Shown here piece after piece: positions 53,872 through 64,000 of a stretch of 64,000 nt of DNA. Positions within the stretch are counted from its first letter, which is position 1; each line of letters opens with the position of its first letter. The stretch covers positions 315,556-379,555 of the forward strand of contig NW_020290007.1 in the NCBI RefSeq assembly GCF_003144195.1, read 5' to 3'. The DNA is from Ceraceosorus guamensis (lineage: Eukaryota; Basidiomycota; Exobasidiomycetes; Ceraceosorales; Ceraceosoraceae). Position numbers and translations under genes: made by a program. The notes under the pieces were generated by a model that had not been told where the DNA came from, did no database searches, and saw only the letters and a program-made list of their open reading frames with translations.

Positions 53872-54629
53872 ATGCCGCAAGCGTACGAGGGTCATTACGA
53901 TCTCCCACACAGTTGGGCCCGAACGGCTCTAGGTGTACTTCACAAGTATCCCAACACGCATGCCACGCACGTAGTCAGTCTGGACGTCATAGATCAACAA
54001 TTGCAACTTGATCAGCGACCCAACGGGAACGGAGGGCTGCTGGTCAGGCTGGAGAGAATATTGGGTGTGAGACAGGGCGCACCAGCCTGGGCTGTGAAGG
54101 TGAGCATCCTAGACCTACGTGGTGTTAGACAATGCATGCTTTGATGAAGGATTGCGGCTCTCTGATCATGCTTCTTCATGCTTGAACCAGCTGCTTGGAG
54201 GTGATGAAGAGACGTATGTGAGAGAGGTGGTCATGGTGGACACTGCAGGACAGATAGTCGAGATGACATCCACCAAGTAAGCTTCCACCGCTCTTTTCCT
54301 CGCAATCTCTTGGCGCACGCTGACGGTATCGTCTCGCATGGGTGATTCGCTATAGCATGTCGCTATCCCGCTACTTGCTGGTGAAGGAGTACATCACCTA
54401 CACGCCAACCTCTGAGCAAAATCGCAGCACAGCTTTTCATCAAAGAGCCAGGATATTGGCGGGCGGACTCCCTTTGAGCGCCATGGCTAGAAAAGTGGAA
54501 GATTGGAGCAAAGATAGGTTCGCTTCCAATGCTGGCAAAGGCGAAGCTGGTATCGCAGAAGTTCTCAAAGGTCTGTGGGACGCTGGCGTCTCCGGTGAAC
54601 TTGCCTCGAGGCACCTTCATGAGAAGTGA
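53872..54629 (+). CDS. PRELI/MSF1 (UPS family) mitochondrial lipid-transfer protein
   Basis: Three exons: 53872-54099, 54191-54276 and 54356-54629; 195 residues. The protein starts MPQAYEGHYDLPHSWARTAL, then VLHKYPNTHATHVVSLDVID and RLERILGVRQGAPAW, the PRELI pattern of an initial beta strand, a Trp and the KYPN turn. The second half has STNMSLSRYLLVKEYITYTP and a closing amphipathic helix. UPS proteins pair with Mdm35 in the mitochondrial intermembrane space and carry phosphatidic acid (Ups1) or phosphatidylserine (Ups2) between the membranes. Sequence alone does not tell me which of the three yeast paralogues is closest; the length and compact form fit any. Confidence 0.88.
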
Positions 54630-55799
54630 GATTGAGTCTTGCATGGACGAGACCGATACGAATGTTGAGTCGCAACAACTCAATCAACCACACCTGGGGC
54701 CTGCGGTGCTCCACAGTCAACTACAGGCATCAAGTTTGGCGTGACGTCGACAAACTTCGAGGGGCGTTTGGGCAAATGCACATCATGCGCGTGCTTCTGA
54801 TTCGCAGCCACAATGGTGAATGATCCACTCTGCGATCGAGGTGAAAGCTTGCCGGACGTGGATGCCGTTCGCGCGACACTGACATGCGGAACGACGCTAC
54901 ATTTGGCAATCATATGCGCGGCTCCGAAACGTCATGCAAAATTTGCGTGCGATCAGATGTTCACGATGGTCTTGCTGTGATAGCTCCGAAGGGCAAGTCA
55001 AGCTCGCCAGATCTTGGTGGGCTGGAAGCGCAGGCGGCCCCTGAAGGGCGCCGCCTACGGCGTTGAGCTTGAGCAGGGGATGCAGCCTCATCGCACACCG
55101 CTCAAACGGCGCGCACAACTTGCACATTCTTGACCTTCCCACGACGTGCTCTGGCGGTCCGTGAATGGGCGCCTCACAACGGAAGTGGTCACAATGGACG
55201 CACCGACAGAGCACGTCTGCCGTGTGACTTTGAAGAGTTGAATGACGAGTGGACGTGGGGCGAGCCATCTCTCACGACTCTGACTCTTGACTCAAAATTC
55301 CTCCAACTTCGACTCACTAACTCTTGACTCTTGACTCTTGACTCTTGACTGCGCTTCGAGGAAGGCTGCCATCCACACATATACGTGCAGCCGTCTGCGT
55401 CCTTTGCTGTGCGGTACCGTCACGTGAGCACACATATAGATGCGTAAGCGTTTTGGTCAGACCGCGCGGAAATCGACGGACGCGAACAAGTTCAAATATT
55501 TCCCTTCAAAACCTCGCAACCGCGGCTATCCGAGCTGCACTTTTACTGGCAGGGCTGTGCGTACATGCGCTTCCTTTGACTTCTGACTCAGACCCTTCCT
55601 TTGATGGTCACTTTGACTCTTACGAGTGTTGTTGCCAGCCAGCACGCCGAGGGCAGTTGTCCACCTCATCGAGCCTGCTACCGTCGACAGGCAAGGCAAG
55701 CGAACACTCGCATAGAACACCTTCATTGGCCTCGCCACGCATAGCAAGCAGGATTCTCGACCACTTTGAGCGTATCCCTTCTTCCAGCACCCGACCGAG
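54630..55799. other. intergenic region with a perfect heptamer array
   Basis: Between the UPS gene and TIM50, both on plus. It holds the clearest copy of the 7-base repeat at 55321-55350 and looser copies from 55271. No gene is visible. The region just before 55800 should be the TIM50 promoter. Confidence 0.5.
55271..55350. repeat. (CTCTTGA)n heptamer array with degenerate flank
   Basis: Positions 55321-55350 are a perfect tandem repeat of CTCTTGA, four units plus CT. The 50 bases before it hold the related words ctcacgactctgactcttgactc and cgactcactaactc. It is the least decayed copy of the GAYTCNN family in the window. Confidence 0.9.
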
Positions 55800-57795
55800 A
55801 TGTTCTCGCCAGCTGTCAGGGCAGCTGCCCGTCAAGCTGGCCGGACTGGATCTGGTGTCAGTCTGTCATCGCCTGCGACACATCCCATCTTATCACCTTC
55901 CTGCTCCTACCGCTTTGCTACCCGAAGCAGTGGCTCGCTCATCAACCCTGGTCAGCAAGATGCGCGGAGAAGTATGACGGCCTCCTCACGTCGGAACGCC
56001 AAACCTATCGATGATGGGACCGAGCCGGGCAAGAACGACAGGTCAAATGCAGCAAGTCGAGATGAAGCGCCGCAAAGGCCTCGCGGAGCAGGAGCTTTCG
56101 ACATTGACACTTCTTTGGCTACCATAGCCGACGAAGCCGCCTCTGCAGCAGAAGGGGGATCCCAAAAAACAGGGGCAAAAGCTAGGTCCAATGCCACCTC
56201 TCAGGAGAAAAAGAGGAGGAGCACGGCTCTGTATGCTTCGATTGCTGCGCTTTTGATAGGCGGCTGGTGGACTACCGGCTTAGGGAGGGAGTGGGAAACT
56301 CTTGAAGAGAGGGAGAGATATGCCAATGTGAGTGGACGGGCTCGATGATCATCGTCGAAATATGAGAGGCGATGCTCATTTCAAGCTCCGCGCTCCGTCT
56401 ACCTTGCTTCGACGTGGGCTCGCACGGTCGAACAGGATCCGTCTGCGCAAGACTTTTTCGGAAGGGCGAAGATTCGTCTCGCCAAGATGTACACCTCGGT
56501 CAATGAACCAGCTTGGGAGAAACTGCTTCCCGATCTGCTTCCCTTTCCCTACCAGCGGCCGTACACGTTAGTGGTGGATCTAGACAAGCTTCTGATCTCG
56601 TCCAAGTGGACCCGAGAGAATGCTTGGCGCACGGCCAAGAGACCAGGTCTGGATTACTTTTTGGGCTATCTGAGTCAATGGTACGAGATTGTCATCTACA
56701 CGCGCCAGCCATTTTACATTGCCGCACCAGTCCTGGAGAAGCTGGATCCGGATAGAAGATTCATTGCATACACTTTGTTCAGGGAGAGCTGCAGGAAAGC
56801 ACCGAGCGGAAATCTAGTCAAGGACCTCAGCCACCTCAATAGGGACTTGAGCAAGGTCGTGGTGCTCGACTTCGATCCCAGCTCGTACGAACTTCATCCG
56901 GAGAACGGCCTCAGCATCAGCAAGTGGGATGGCGATGCGAGGGACACGGAGCTGGTGGACTATGTGCCTTTCTTCGAGGGTGAGTGCTTCGCGAGACACG
57001 ATGCTTGAGTCGCTCTGGGCTACGGTGACTGCCTCTGCGCCTGCTAGCTTTGAGATCGCACCGGCTCACATGCATAAACACGAAATCCTGCCGCGGATGC
57101 AGCCATTGGCATCTTTGACGCGCAGGACGTGAGGCCGATCTTGAAAGCATACCAGGGTGAACACGTGCCTACGAAGTTTGCGGCTTGGGAAGAGGAATGG
57201 AGGAGGACGCAAGAGGCGGAGAGGACGAAGAAGCAAGGCAGCGGGCTGGGGCGCATCTTTGGGGGAGGCTTGGTGAGTGCTGCGCCGTCTTGGCGGTCGA
57301 ATTTGTGCCTACGCACTGCGTTGCGCACCAGCGCAAGGGCATCTTTGGGCATGTTGCATGCTCACCCGATTGACCTTGTACCGATCTCGATGGCGCTACT
57401 CATGCGAACAGAGGGAAGGGGGAGGCTCAACAGCTCCGAAGAACCTTTTGGATGCGGAGAGGGAGAGAATGCACCAGGCTTATGCTGCGGATCAAAAGTA
57501 TTGGGCGGAAAATGGGGAGATGCTGAGGCAGCAGCAAAAGGAGGAGCAGGAGAAGGCTTTGAAGGAGATGAAGCTCAGTGCTTGGGTGTGAGTGTTGCTG
57601 CCCCTTCTCCTTCTCGGCGCCACGTGCCTTGGGCTTTTCAGCGAGATGGCAAAGTGGCAAAGCGAGAAAGTTGAGAGCATCGCTGAAATGTCCTTTTTTT
57701 GATTGCTTTGTGTGTCCTGATCGCTCTCTCTTGGCAGAATGATTACGGGTCAAGGAATGAAGCCTCCAGGAGCAGAAGAGAAGGCGTCTGCTTGA
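55800..57795 (+). CDS. TIM50: mitochondrial import inner membrane translocase subunit Tim50
   Basis: Five exons: 55800-56327, 56436-56979, 57103-57272, 57412-57587 and 57738-57795; 491 residues. The first ~60 residues are a basic presequence ([20 protein letters not shown]). A membrane helix lies at 142-162 ([16 protein letters not shown]). The intermembrane-space domain of the FCP1-like phosphatase fold follows: [58 protein letters not shown] and [20 protein letters not shown]. Tim50 receives presequence proteins from the TOM complex and hands them to Tim23. Exon 4 could read through to a TGA at 57591, but splicing to exon 5 adds 19 residues ending EEKASA with a good donor and acceptor; I prefer the spliced form. 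The C-terminal part is a charged helix. Confidence 0.94.
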
Positions 57796-58652
57796 TGTCC
57801 GGTGGGAGGATGAAGAAGTCATCTTTGCAGGGTCTCTCTGAGCTGCGCGGATCTCAGCGTCGTCTTTCGACTTGTACCTCCACCTCTCATACTCACCATT
57901 GCGATTGCAGCCGCGTGCTTTCCGCCATTCTCTGCTGCAACGGAAGCGTGTGCATAGCTCGAGAGGTATACGGGATCATAAAGTGACCTGCTCGCTGCCG
58001 ATCGATCCTCGCAGCTCAAATGCTAGCCCCACTGCCCACTTTGGCACGGAGGGATCGTGTACATACCAGTGGCGTACCCCTCATCAAAGCGACGGGGGGG
58101 AAAGGCGCTTTAGAACGGGGCTCAAATCGAGCGAAAGGCGGGCATGATGGTGAAGAAAGAGAGTCGATTCACGTGATGCAAGACGGGTCGAGCTGTTGCC
58201 TCGCCTCGAGAAGCATTTCATGCGATCATCGCGGAGTTTGGGACCTCACGCAGGCATGTCCTCGATGCGAGCAATAAGCGAGCAGGTCCCCCCAAAGACT
58301 TCAGAAGGAGGGGGGCAAGCTCGGCTTATAGAGAGAAAGGGAGCACAGCGCTCAGAAGCGTTCATTTTGGTCTTGGCTATTTATTGACTTGGCCGCCACG
58401 CAAAATGTTGCAAAGGAGTGCAAGACGCCTGATCTGAATGGAATGCGAACCTGCACGTTCTGCAGGAAGTCGTCTGTTGGTACAAGATTTTGCGGAGAGG
58501 TTCGGGGGGGTGGAGGGAAAAGCGTTCAAGGGAAAAGGGAGGGGGTATCCGGAGATTACTGATGTTGAGCGTTTCGCGAGCTGGATAGAGCTCGGTGCCG
58601 GCCAAGCAGACCAGAAGAGGGGGGGAGGCACGAAAACAACAAGAAAAGGGCT
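57796..58652. other. convergent intergenic spacer
   Basis: 3' flanks of TIM50 and the SNG1-like gene. It has several runs of 5-8 G on the plus strand (near 58089, 58307, 58504 and 58620), which could form G-rich structures. No gene is visible. Confidence 0.5.
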
Positions 58653-60166
58653 CTACTGCTCGTTCTTCTGAGCCTCTTCATCCGTCACTGGTTTTTGTGC
58701 AGAAGGAGGAGGAGGTCCACGAGGAGGAGCACTAGCAGCCTTGATCTCCCTCTTTCTCTCCCACCAGATCCAGATTGGGAAGGTGAAGATGACGACGATG
58801 ATCCAGACCCAGAGAATACCAGCGTATTTGAAGAGGTCCGAACGTTTGCCAACGTTGAACACGATGGTCAGGTAGCTCTGCTTGAGGTTGTAGAACGGCA
58901 TCGCGTAGCCGTACTTGAAAAACTCGTTCTGCAGGGGCAAGCAAAGCATGCGCGGACAAGAGCGGTGAGCAGAGTGTTTGAGAGAGAGAGGGAGGGGGGA
59001 AAGAAGATAGAGGCAGATATCGAACAGAGACTCACTTGAAGCTCGATGGGAAGATTGGATACGGCAACGTTGACGATGATGATGAGGATCAGGCAGAAGC
59101 CTATAAAGGGAGCGCCGACGAGGGACAAGAAAGCCTCGGTCATGAGTCCGAGTAGTAGCATACCGGTATAGGTAAAGCAGAACCAGACCATGAAACCAGC
59201 TCCATACGTGTAGCCCATCGCTTTGAAATCGAGTTCAAAGGCGATTTCGAGCAAGGAGAACATGAGGGAGAGGAAGATGTAGGATATGGCGGGAAGCAAG
59301 ATGCGGGCTAGGATGAGGGAGCGCAGATTCAACTTCCTGTTCAGTCCCATGCCTGCTCGCATGCCGAAGCCGGCCATGACGACGTTGAAGGCGAGGATGC
59401 AAAGGTAGATGAGACCGACAAAAGTGGCGGCCGTCGCTACTGGTTGAGAGTAAGGTCTGATATTGTTCGTCGTCATCGCTACCGGATTGGCAATGGTAGA
59501 GGGAGCATTCGAAAGGGCAGTGATTGCAGCTGCGGAATTTGCTCCCAAAGACGTCAGATATTGAGCAGCGAGCTGCGTGTTGATGTTCGCCAAGACGGGC
59601 TGGAGAGAAGATCGGGCGATCGTCATGATCAGACCGAAGCCTACTTGATTACGAGCCTCTGCGTAGGTCAAGGTGACGACGGAATTGGGATTCCAAGATG
59701 CATCTCCCGCCGCTCGTGCAGCTTCCAGTCGAGCTGTGGCTCCTTGAGCGATCTCGATGATGAGCCAAGTATCGAAATCTATCGCCACTGCTTTTTCCAC
59801 ATCTGCCGAAGTGGGGTAGGTGGAAGGCGAGACGCTTCTCCATGTGAGCCTAGGAGCAGGCGATGCGTTGATGGCCAAGAGCTGGTTAGTGATGGTGGAT
59901 CCGATCAAGCCTCCGTCCCTATCGATGATGGCAGCGTCGATGTTGGGTGTGGATTCCACTTCTCGATACAAGCTTGCCCAGTACAAGGCCACCAGTGTCC
60001 AGATCAACACACTGATCATGATGGTCACGCGCATCAGACCGATCATGTACGCTTTGACCAGTGGACGAATGGATGGATGCCAGAAGCCTACTCCATCGTC
60101 TGAAGTCGCGATGCGAGGTTTGTCCGAAGCGGCAGAGGCATCGCCTTGCGATGATTGAGAAGTCAT
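58653..60166 (-). CDS. SNG1-like membrane protein (DUF3533)
   Basis: Two exons on the minus strand: 60166-59036 and 58928-58653; 468 residues. The start is the ATG at 60166 (MTSQSSQGDASAASDKPRIA); the open frame before it has no ATG. Near the N-terminus is a first membrane helix (IGLMRVTIMISVLIWTLVAL), followed by a large loop of ~170 residues with VDFDTWLIIEIAQGATARLE-like features of the family. A cluster of five or six helices then leads to the second exon (YGYAMPFYNLKQSYLTIVFN), a final helix and a Pro-rich tail. The topology matches the DUF3533/SNG1 family; yeast Sng1 gives resistance to nitrosoguanidine and affects plasma membrane lipid asymmetry. A biochemical activity is not established. 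Confidence 0.85.
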
Positions 60167-60447
60167 GTTGGAAGAAGAGCCTCGAGCGTGTCGAAGTCTT
60201 GGGCTTGCACAGTAAGTTGGGAAAGCAATCGAATCTTTGACGGCTAGACGGTGTGCTCTACTCAAAGCTGTAGTCGAGAGCTGAGCTGTTTCTGTGCTGC
60301 AGAAGCCTTTTTGGGGGGAGGATCATCCATGACTGAAGCAGAACAAGTGGCTGAATATATACTAAACCCCTGCTGAAGTCGTGAGTCGTGAGTACCTTAC
60401 AGCATGTGTGCGTCTGTTGAACTCCATCATACAAGCGCAACTCGTCC

Positions 60448-60475
60448 TGCATGCATGCATGCATGCATGCATGCA
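60448..60475 (+). repeat. (TGCA)7 microsatellite
   Basis: Seven uninterrupted TGCA units; each unit is a palindrome, so the tract is self-complementary. It lies ~280 bases upstream of the SNG1-like start. Confidence 0.95.
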
Positions 60476-61734
60476 CACCGGATCTAAGCCCCCATCCATC
60501 CCAGATCGACCGAAGACATGGGTTCAAGCTTGCGCATACATACATGCTGCCATCACGCACGCCAGCTGTAGCCGCGCGCCGTAGCCATAGCTCCGAGCCA
60601 ACCCATGCACCGACCGCGCGATCCGCATCCATGCTGCAAGCGCAACCATTAGGCCTAAACACCAGCTGACCGAATGCGTGGCAGCTAGCTAGCTATAGCA
60701 GTCGTGTTCGAGTGACAACAGCCCGCAGTGGAGGAGTGTGTGAGTTAGTGTGAGTGCACGCCAGCTGGTGAGTCAGATAGAGTCCGAGTACTGCCATTCA
60801 TGCGCGCATGCGCGCACCCAACGCACCTACACGCGTCGCAACGCGCCACGACTGTTGTGTGCTGCATGCACTCAGACTGCACGTATACGCACGCCCATCC
60901 TCGGTTGCAATAAAAAATAGGATGCGCTTCATATCACGGAGTTATTATCCTCGGCCGACGTCGCGCACGCAGGTCCCGCGGAGTCACGGGGTGATGTCCA
61001 TTCAAAAATGCGACTCAAGGGCGCATGACTACTACTACTGCCACGGAGGTCAGACATCCCGTATTTGATCAGCTTAGCTACTGTAGGCTGTTGTTCACTT
61101 ATGACTCACACAGTACAGTCACACTACTAGACTTAGCTCGAACGCATTTTGGCTGTCCTGCTGCTGCTGCACGCTTGCTGCTCGATCTTGATCGCATAAG
61201 CTCACACGCACCTCTGACAGCTGGGACATCCATTCACAATTGCCATGCTGCCATGGGTGATCCGCATTTGCAATCTGAATGACTTTTTGCACAATTAACC
61301 TTGGCCCACATTCACATTACTCACAAGGAAAGCGGAGCCCGCCGCTGCGCTGTGCACACCATGCAGCCTCATTTGGGATGATGTGTCAATCAGTTGAATA
61401 GCGGATCGCCGCTTCCGATCGAAAATGTCAAAAAGTCAAAAGGAAGGGCGACCGGCTAGGGGAGCTCACTCACGACTCATATACTCAATCAAGGTTACAC
61501 ACTAGCCATAAAGTTCAGATCGCTGCTATATGGTGTTGCTGACGCATGAAGCGACCGCGGCGTTTGGGTCATGATTCGTTCCAAGTTCACATTCACGATC
61601 GATGACTCACCGGATCCTAGCCTGTGCCTTTCTTTGTCACGATGCACCAAGCTGGACCTTTTTTCTTCTTCTTTTCTGAATGGTACATGCTGTTGCTCCT
61701 GCAAGATCTGTGCAAACGCGCCTACGCTATTGCG

Positions 61735-61960
61735 GACTTTTCAGCAACACTCACGACTCGTGGACTTTGCTAGGCTTGACCCGCTAGCTGATGTGCGCCC
61801 GCGCATACCGAATCAGAATCAAAAGTGAATATTCGTGATATACGATTCATCACGATTCACATGACCGATCGCGCTTGCTTTGATCAAATGGAAGAGCCGA
61901 CGGAATAGCTTGTAGCTCCGACCAATACGAGTGACTCGCACTCAAGACTCGTCGCACTGT
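61735..61960. repeat. GAYTCNN repeat cluster
   Basis: Contains acactcacgactcgtgg, cgaatcagaatcaaaag, acgattcatcacgattcac and gagtgactcgcactcaagactcg; GACTC and GATTC forms are mixed. Confidence 0.65.
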
Positions 61961-62309
61961 TGCTCGGACCCCCTCCCGGCGACTCGGTCTTTACGAGCCA
62001 GCGAGCCATCGCCAAGCGCACCACTGCATGCTGCGCTCTGGTCCCTTCCTGCGGCTATAGGCGGTGCATGCTTTGTGCTGAGCTTGATGTGCACACCGCG
62101 GCGCTTCTGACTAGCTGCGCCTGCTGTTCAATCACGAATAGCCGCGGCATTGGTGGTCTTATTGACGCGTTGGACTTCTTCAACATCAGCAGTCGCCGCG
62201 TATAGCCAGGACATCATTGCGCTGCAGCTGCTCTGTGTGGCTTTTGATCCCCCCTTCCGCGGCGGCGAGCGCGGCTTGCCGCGGAAGGGTGCGCAACATA
62301 TCTATACAC

Positions 62310-62520
62310 ACACTCAAGACTCTTGACTCCTGACTGGTGCATGACTATTCAAGCACTCGGTCGAAAGCGATATACAGGTGCAGGGGATCGTGGTCTCCGG
62401 TCAAAGAAGTCTTGAGTCGCTAAGTCCGTGAATCATCAGATGTGTGTGCGTTGCTTTCCAGATACTCTTGACTTGATAGCCGAGACTCAATTTGCGACTC
62501 ACGCGACTCAGACTCATACT
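62310..62520. repeat. GAYTCNN repeat cluster
   Basis: Contains acactcaagactcttgactcctgac, gtcttgagtcgc, tactcttgacttg and gagactcaatttgcgactcacgcgactcagactcat. Confidence 0.65.
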
Positions 62521-62690
62521 GTCATTTTGGCATTCGATTCCAAATTCTCGGATGGCAGGCCGGCAGTTTCATGCTTGCAAACATCGAGCGAGGTTTGTGG
62601 GACGCATATAGAACAGGTTGTCAGCACGTGATAGGACTTGGAAGGTTGCGCGCGGAGTCTAGACCGTGCATCATGGATGCTGGCTGCATG

Positions 62691-62708
62691 CAGCAGCAGC
62701 AGCAGCAG
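62691..62708 (+). repeat. (CAG)6 microsatellite
   Basis: Six uninterrupted CAG units about 320 bases upstream of the SRP101 start. Confidence 0.9.
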
Positions 62709-63028
62709 TCTGATGAGTCGCTGGAGGCAGCGAGGATTGACGTTGCTCCAAGAAGCCGATCTATGGAGATGAGCGAGATGGATGCGCATGTTAGCGAGCG
62801 ATGGGCCTTGTTCAAGACAATGTCATCCACACCGCGACCGTCTTGCAGCGTCATTCCTACTACTCGAGACCATAGGCCAAACACGGCGGCGGACGGCGCA
62901 GACATCTTCGAAATCAAGAATCTAATCATCCGCCTGCCCGCAATACCTCGGGCTCAGATCGAGCAGTCTGCCTCGAAGAAGGCTTCAAGCTCTTTGCTCT
63001 CTCCCTGCGCTACGTCAGAGCGCCGACG

Positions 63029-64000
63029 ATGTTGGATCATTTTACCATTTTCATGCGTTGTGAGTCGTGGATGCAAGCAAGCATGGAGTGTCTCAATGAC
63101 ACAATCTGACAAAGTCGTCTGAACCGCGCGCTCTGCTCCATCATCCCCTCGCTCAGCCGGCGCAGTACTGTGGTCAAGAACGTTTACTCCCACCGGACCA
63201 GCGGCCAACGAAGCCATTTCGGCCGTAGATTCGCTCGTTAGAGGTGTGTTGGTCGAAGAGAGGGGAGATGAGCAGCGGTGGGACAAGGACTCTTTTGCCC
63301 TGCAATGGACATTCGCGAATGAGCTCGAGCTCGTCTTTGTTGTGAGTGTATACTTGGCGCGCTCAATGTACCTACCGCATCTGCTTGGCGCCCTCGAATT
63401 GACCTGGCCATCTTTGTTTCTTGGTCCCTGCTTCCTCTCTTGCGTCCACGCCAGGTCGTGTACCAGCGCATTCTGCAACTCTCGTACATTCCTGAACTGC
63501 TGGCTCGAAGCAAGGCGCTCTTCTTGGAATTGTTTACCCCCTTCTTGAAGGCTTTGCTATCTCATACGCGAGGAAGCGCTCAGCTCTCTGCGGGACTGAG
63601 CAACCGATTCGCCTCTGGACTCAAGGAATGGGAAAGCCGCTTCACTGCGCTATTGCGCGAGTTAGAGCGCGGCTCGGCTCGACAACATTTGCGCTCTGCC
63701 GCCAAGATCGATGCTCAAACTGGTGCGGCTGGGAGCGGCAATGCAGGTCAGCAGGAAGACGCGGCAACCGTATCGGAGGAGCCGGAAAAGACGTCGCACA
63801 ACGATGCAGCAGATGTGGCAAAGAATGTGGAAGCTTTGAAAGCGAGGCTGAAAGCGGCCGAGCTGGCTTCCAAGGGAGGAGGTAGGGGAGGAGCTGTGGG
63901 AGGTAAGAAGGGCAAAAAGGGTAAAGGCGCGGCCAATGGAGCAGATACACCTGGAACGAGCGGAACGGAATCGGCAGCTGAGACACCTGGCAAGAAGAAA
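63029..64000 (+). CDS. SRP101: signal recognition particle receptor subunit alpha, 5' part
   Basis: Three exons seen: 63029-63059, 63157-63341 and 63455 to the window edge; 254 codons so far, frame open at the end. The protein begins MLDHFTIFMRSGAVLWSRTF, the start of the SRX domain, which docks on the membrane-bound beta subunit. FALQWTFANELELVFVVVYQ and LSYIPELLARSKALFLELFT continue it. The linker after the SRX domain is rich in Lys, Gly and Glu, as in other SRP receptors. The GTPase (NG) domain must lie to the right of the window. Together with SRP the receptor delivers nascent chains to the ER. The first exon is only 31 nt; the joint after CGT-T with the acceptor at 63156 gives the family-like SGAVLWS. 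Confidence 0.9.

Larger units (their letters stand above)
60167..63028. other. 2.9-kb divergent intergenic region rich in simple motifs
   Basis: Between the SNG1-like gene (-) and SRP101 (+). It contains (TGCA)7, a tagctagctagctatagc block near 60683-60700, many GAYTC words from 61095 to 61960 and from 62310 to 62520, and (CAG)6 at 62691-62708. I found no supported gene on either strand. Confidence 0.5.

Overview
The window is nuclear DNA of a fungus. Introns are short (mostly 65-110 nt, GTGAGT-type donors, CAG/TAG acceptors), genes are dense on both strands, and the proteins are typical of fungi: Uve1, Mtd1, Tim50, Med18, an SNG1-type DUF3533 protein and a Mug190-type C2 protein. Intron density and protein style suggest a basidiomycete, probably Ustilaginomycotina; that placement is inference. 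I could model 22 protein-coding genes, most with exon joints that keep the reading frame.

Layout. 0.4-3.2 kb: MFS transporter (+). 3.8-6.1 kb: unrecognised Ser-rich protein (-). 7.1-8.5 kb: RRG7-type mitochondrial protein (+). 9.1-11.7 kb: sulfate permease (-). 11.7-15.1 kb: empty. 15.1-16.8 kb: histidine-phosphatase-fold membrane protein (+). 17.0-19.5 kb: UV damage endonuclease (-). 20.2-21.4 kb: TRAP-alpha/Irc22 (+). 21.9-23.2 kb: metallo-beta-lactamase-like protein (-). 24.1-25.0 kb: signal peptidase subunit Spc2 (+). 25.9-27.4 kb: mitochondrial TPR protein (+). 27.7-31.4 kb: Mtd1 followed by a forkhead factor (-), joined by one uninterrupted reading frame. 31.9-37.1 kb: gene-poor. 37.1-38.2 kb: MED18 (-). 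38.7-39.8 kb: SND2/TMEM208 (+). 41.3-45.3 kb: SMP + C2 tether (+). 45.9-47.8 kb: glucose-6-phosphate isomerase (+). 48.2-49.5 kb: mitochondrial uL5 (-). 50.0-51.0 kb: proteasome beta-3 (+). 51.7-53.1 kb: uL22/RPL17 (-). 53.9-54.6 kb: UPS/PRELI protein (+). 55.8-57.8 kb: TIM50 (+). 58.7-60.2 kb: SNG1-like (-). 60.2-63.0 kb: empty. 63.0 kb to the edge: SRP receptor alpha (+), cut by the window end.

Two themes recur. Four genes act in ER targeting or translocation (SPC2, TRAP-alpha/IRC22, SND2, SRP101), and an ER contact-site tether is close by. At least five products are mitochondrial (RRG7, TPR protein, uL5m, UPS protein, TIM50). No mobile element, CRISPR array, rRNA or convincing tRNA was seen.

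The most unusual signals are the continuous Mtd1-forkhead reading frame with a candidate splice switch at its junction, and a degenerate 7-nt-period motif, (GAYTCNN)n, that recurs in intergenic DNA but not in the coding exons I read.
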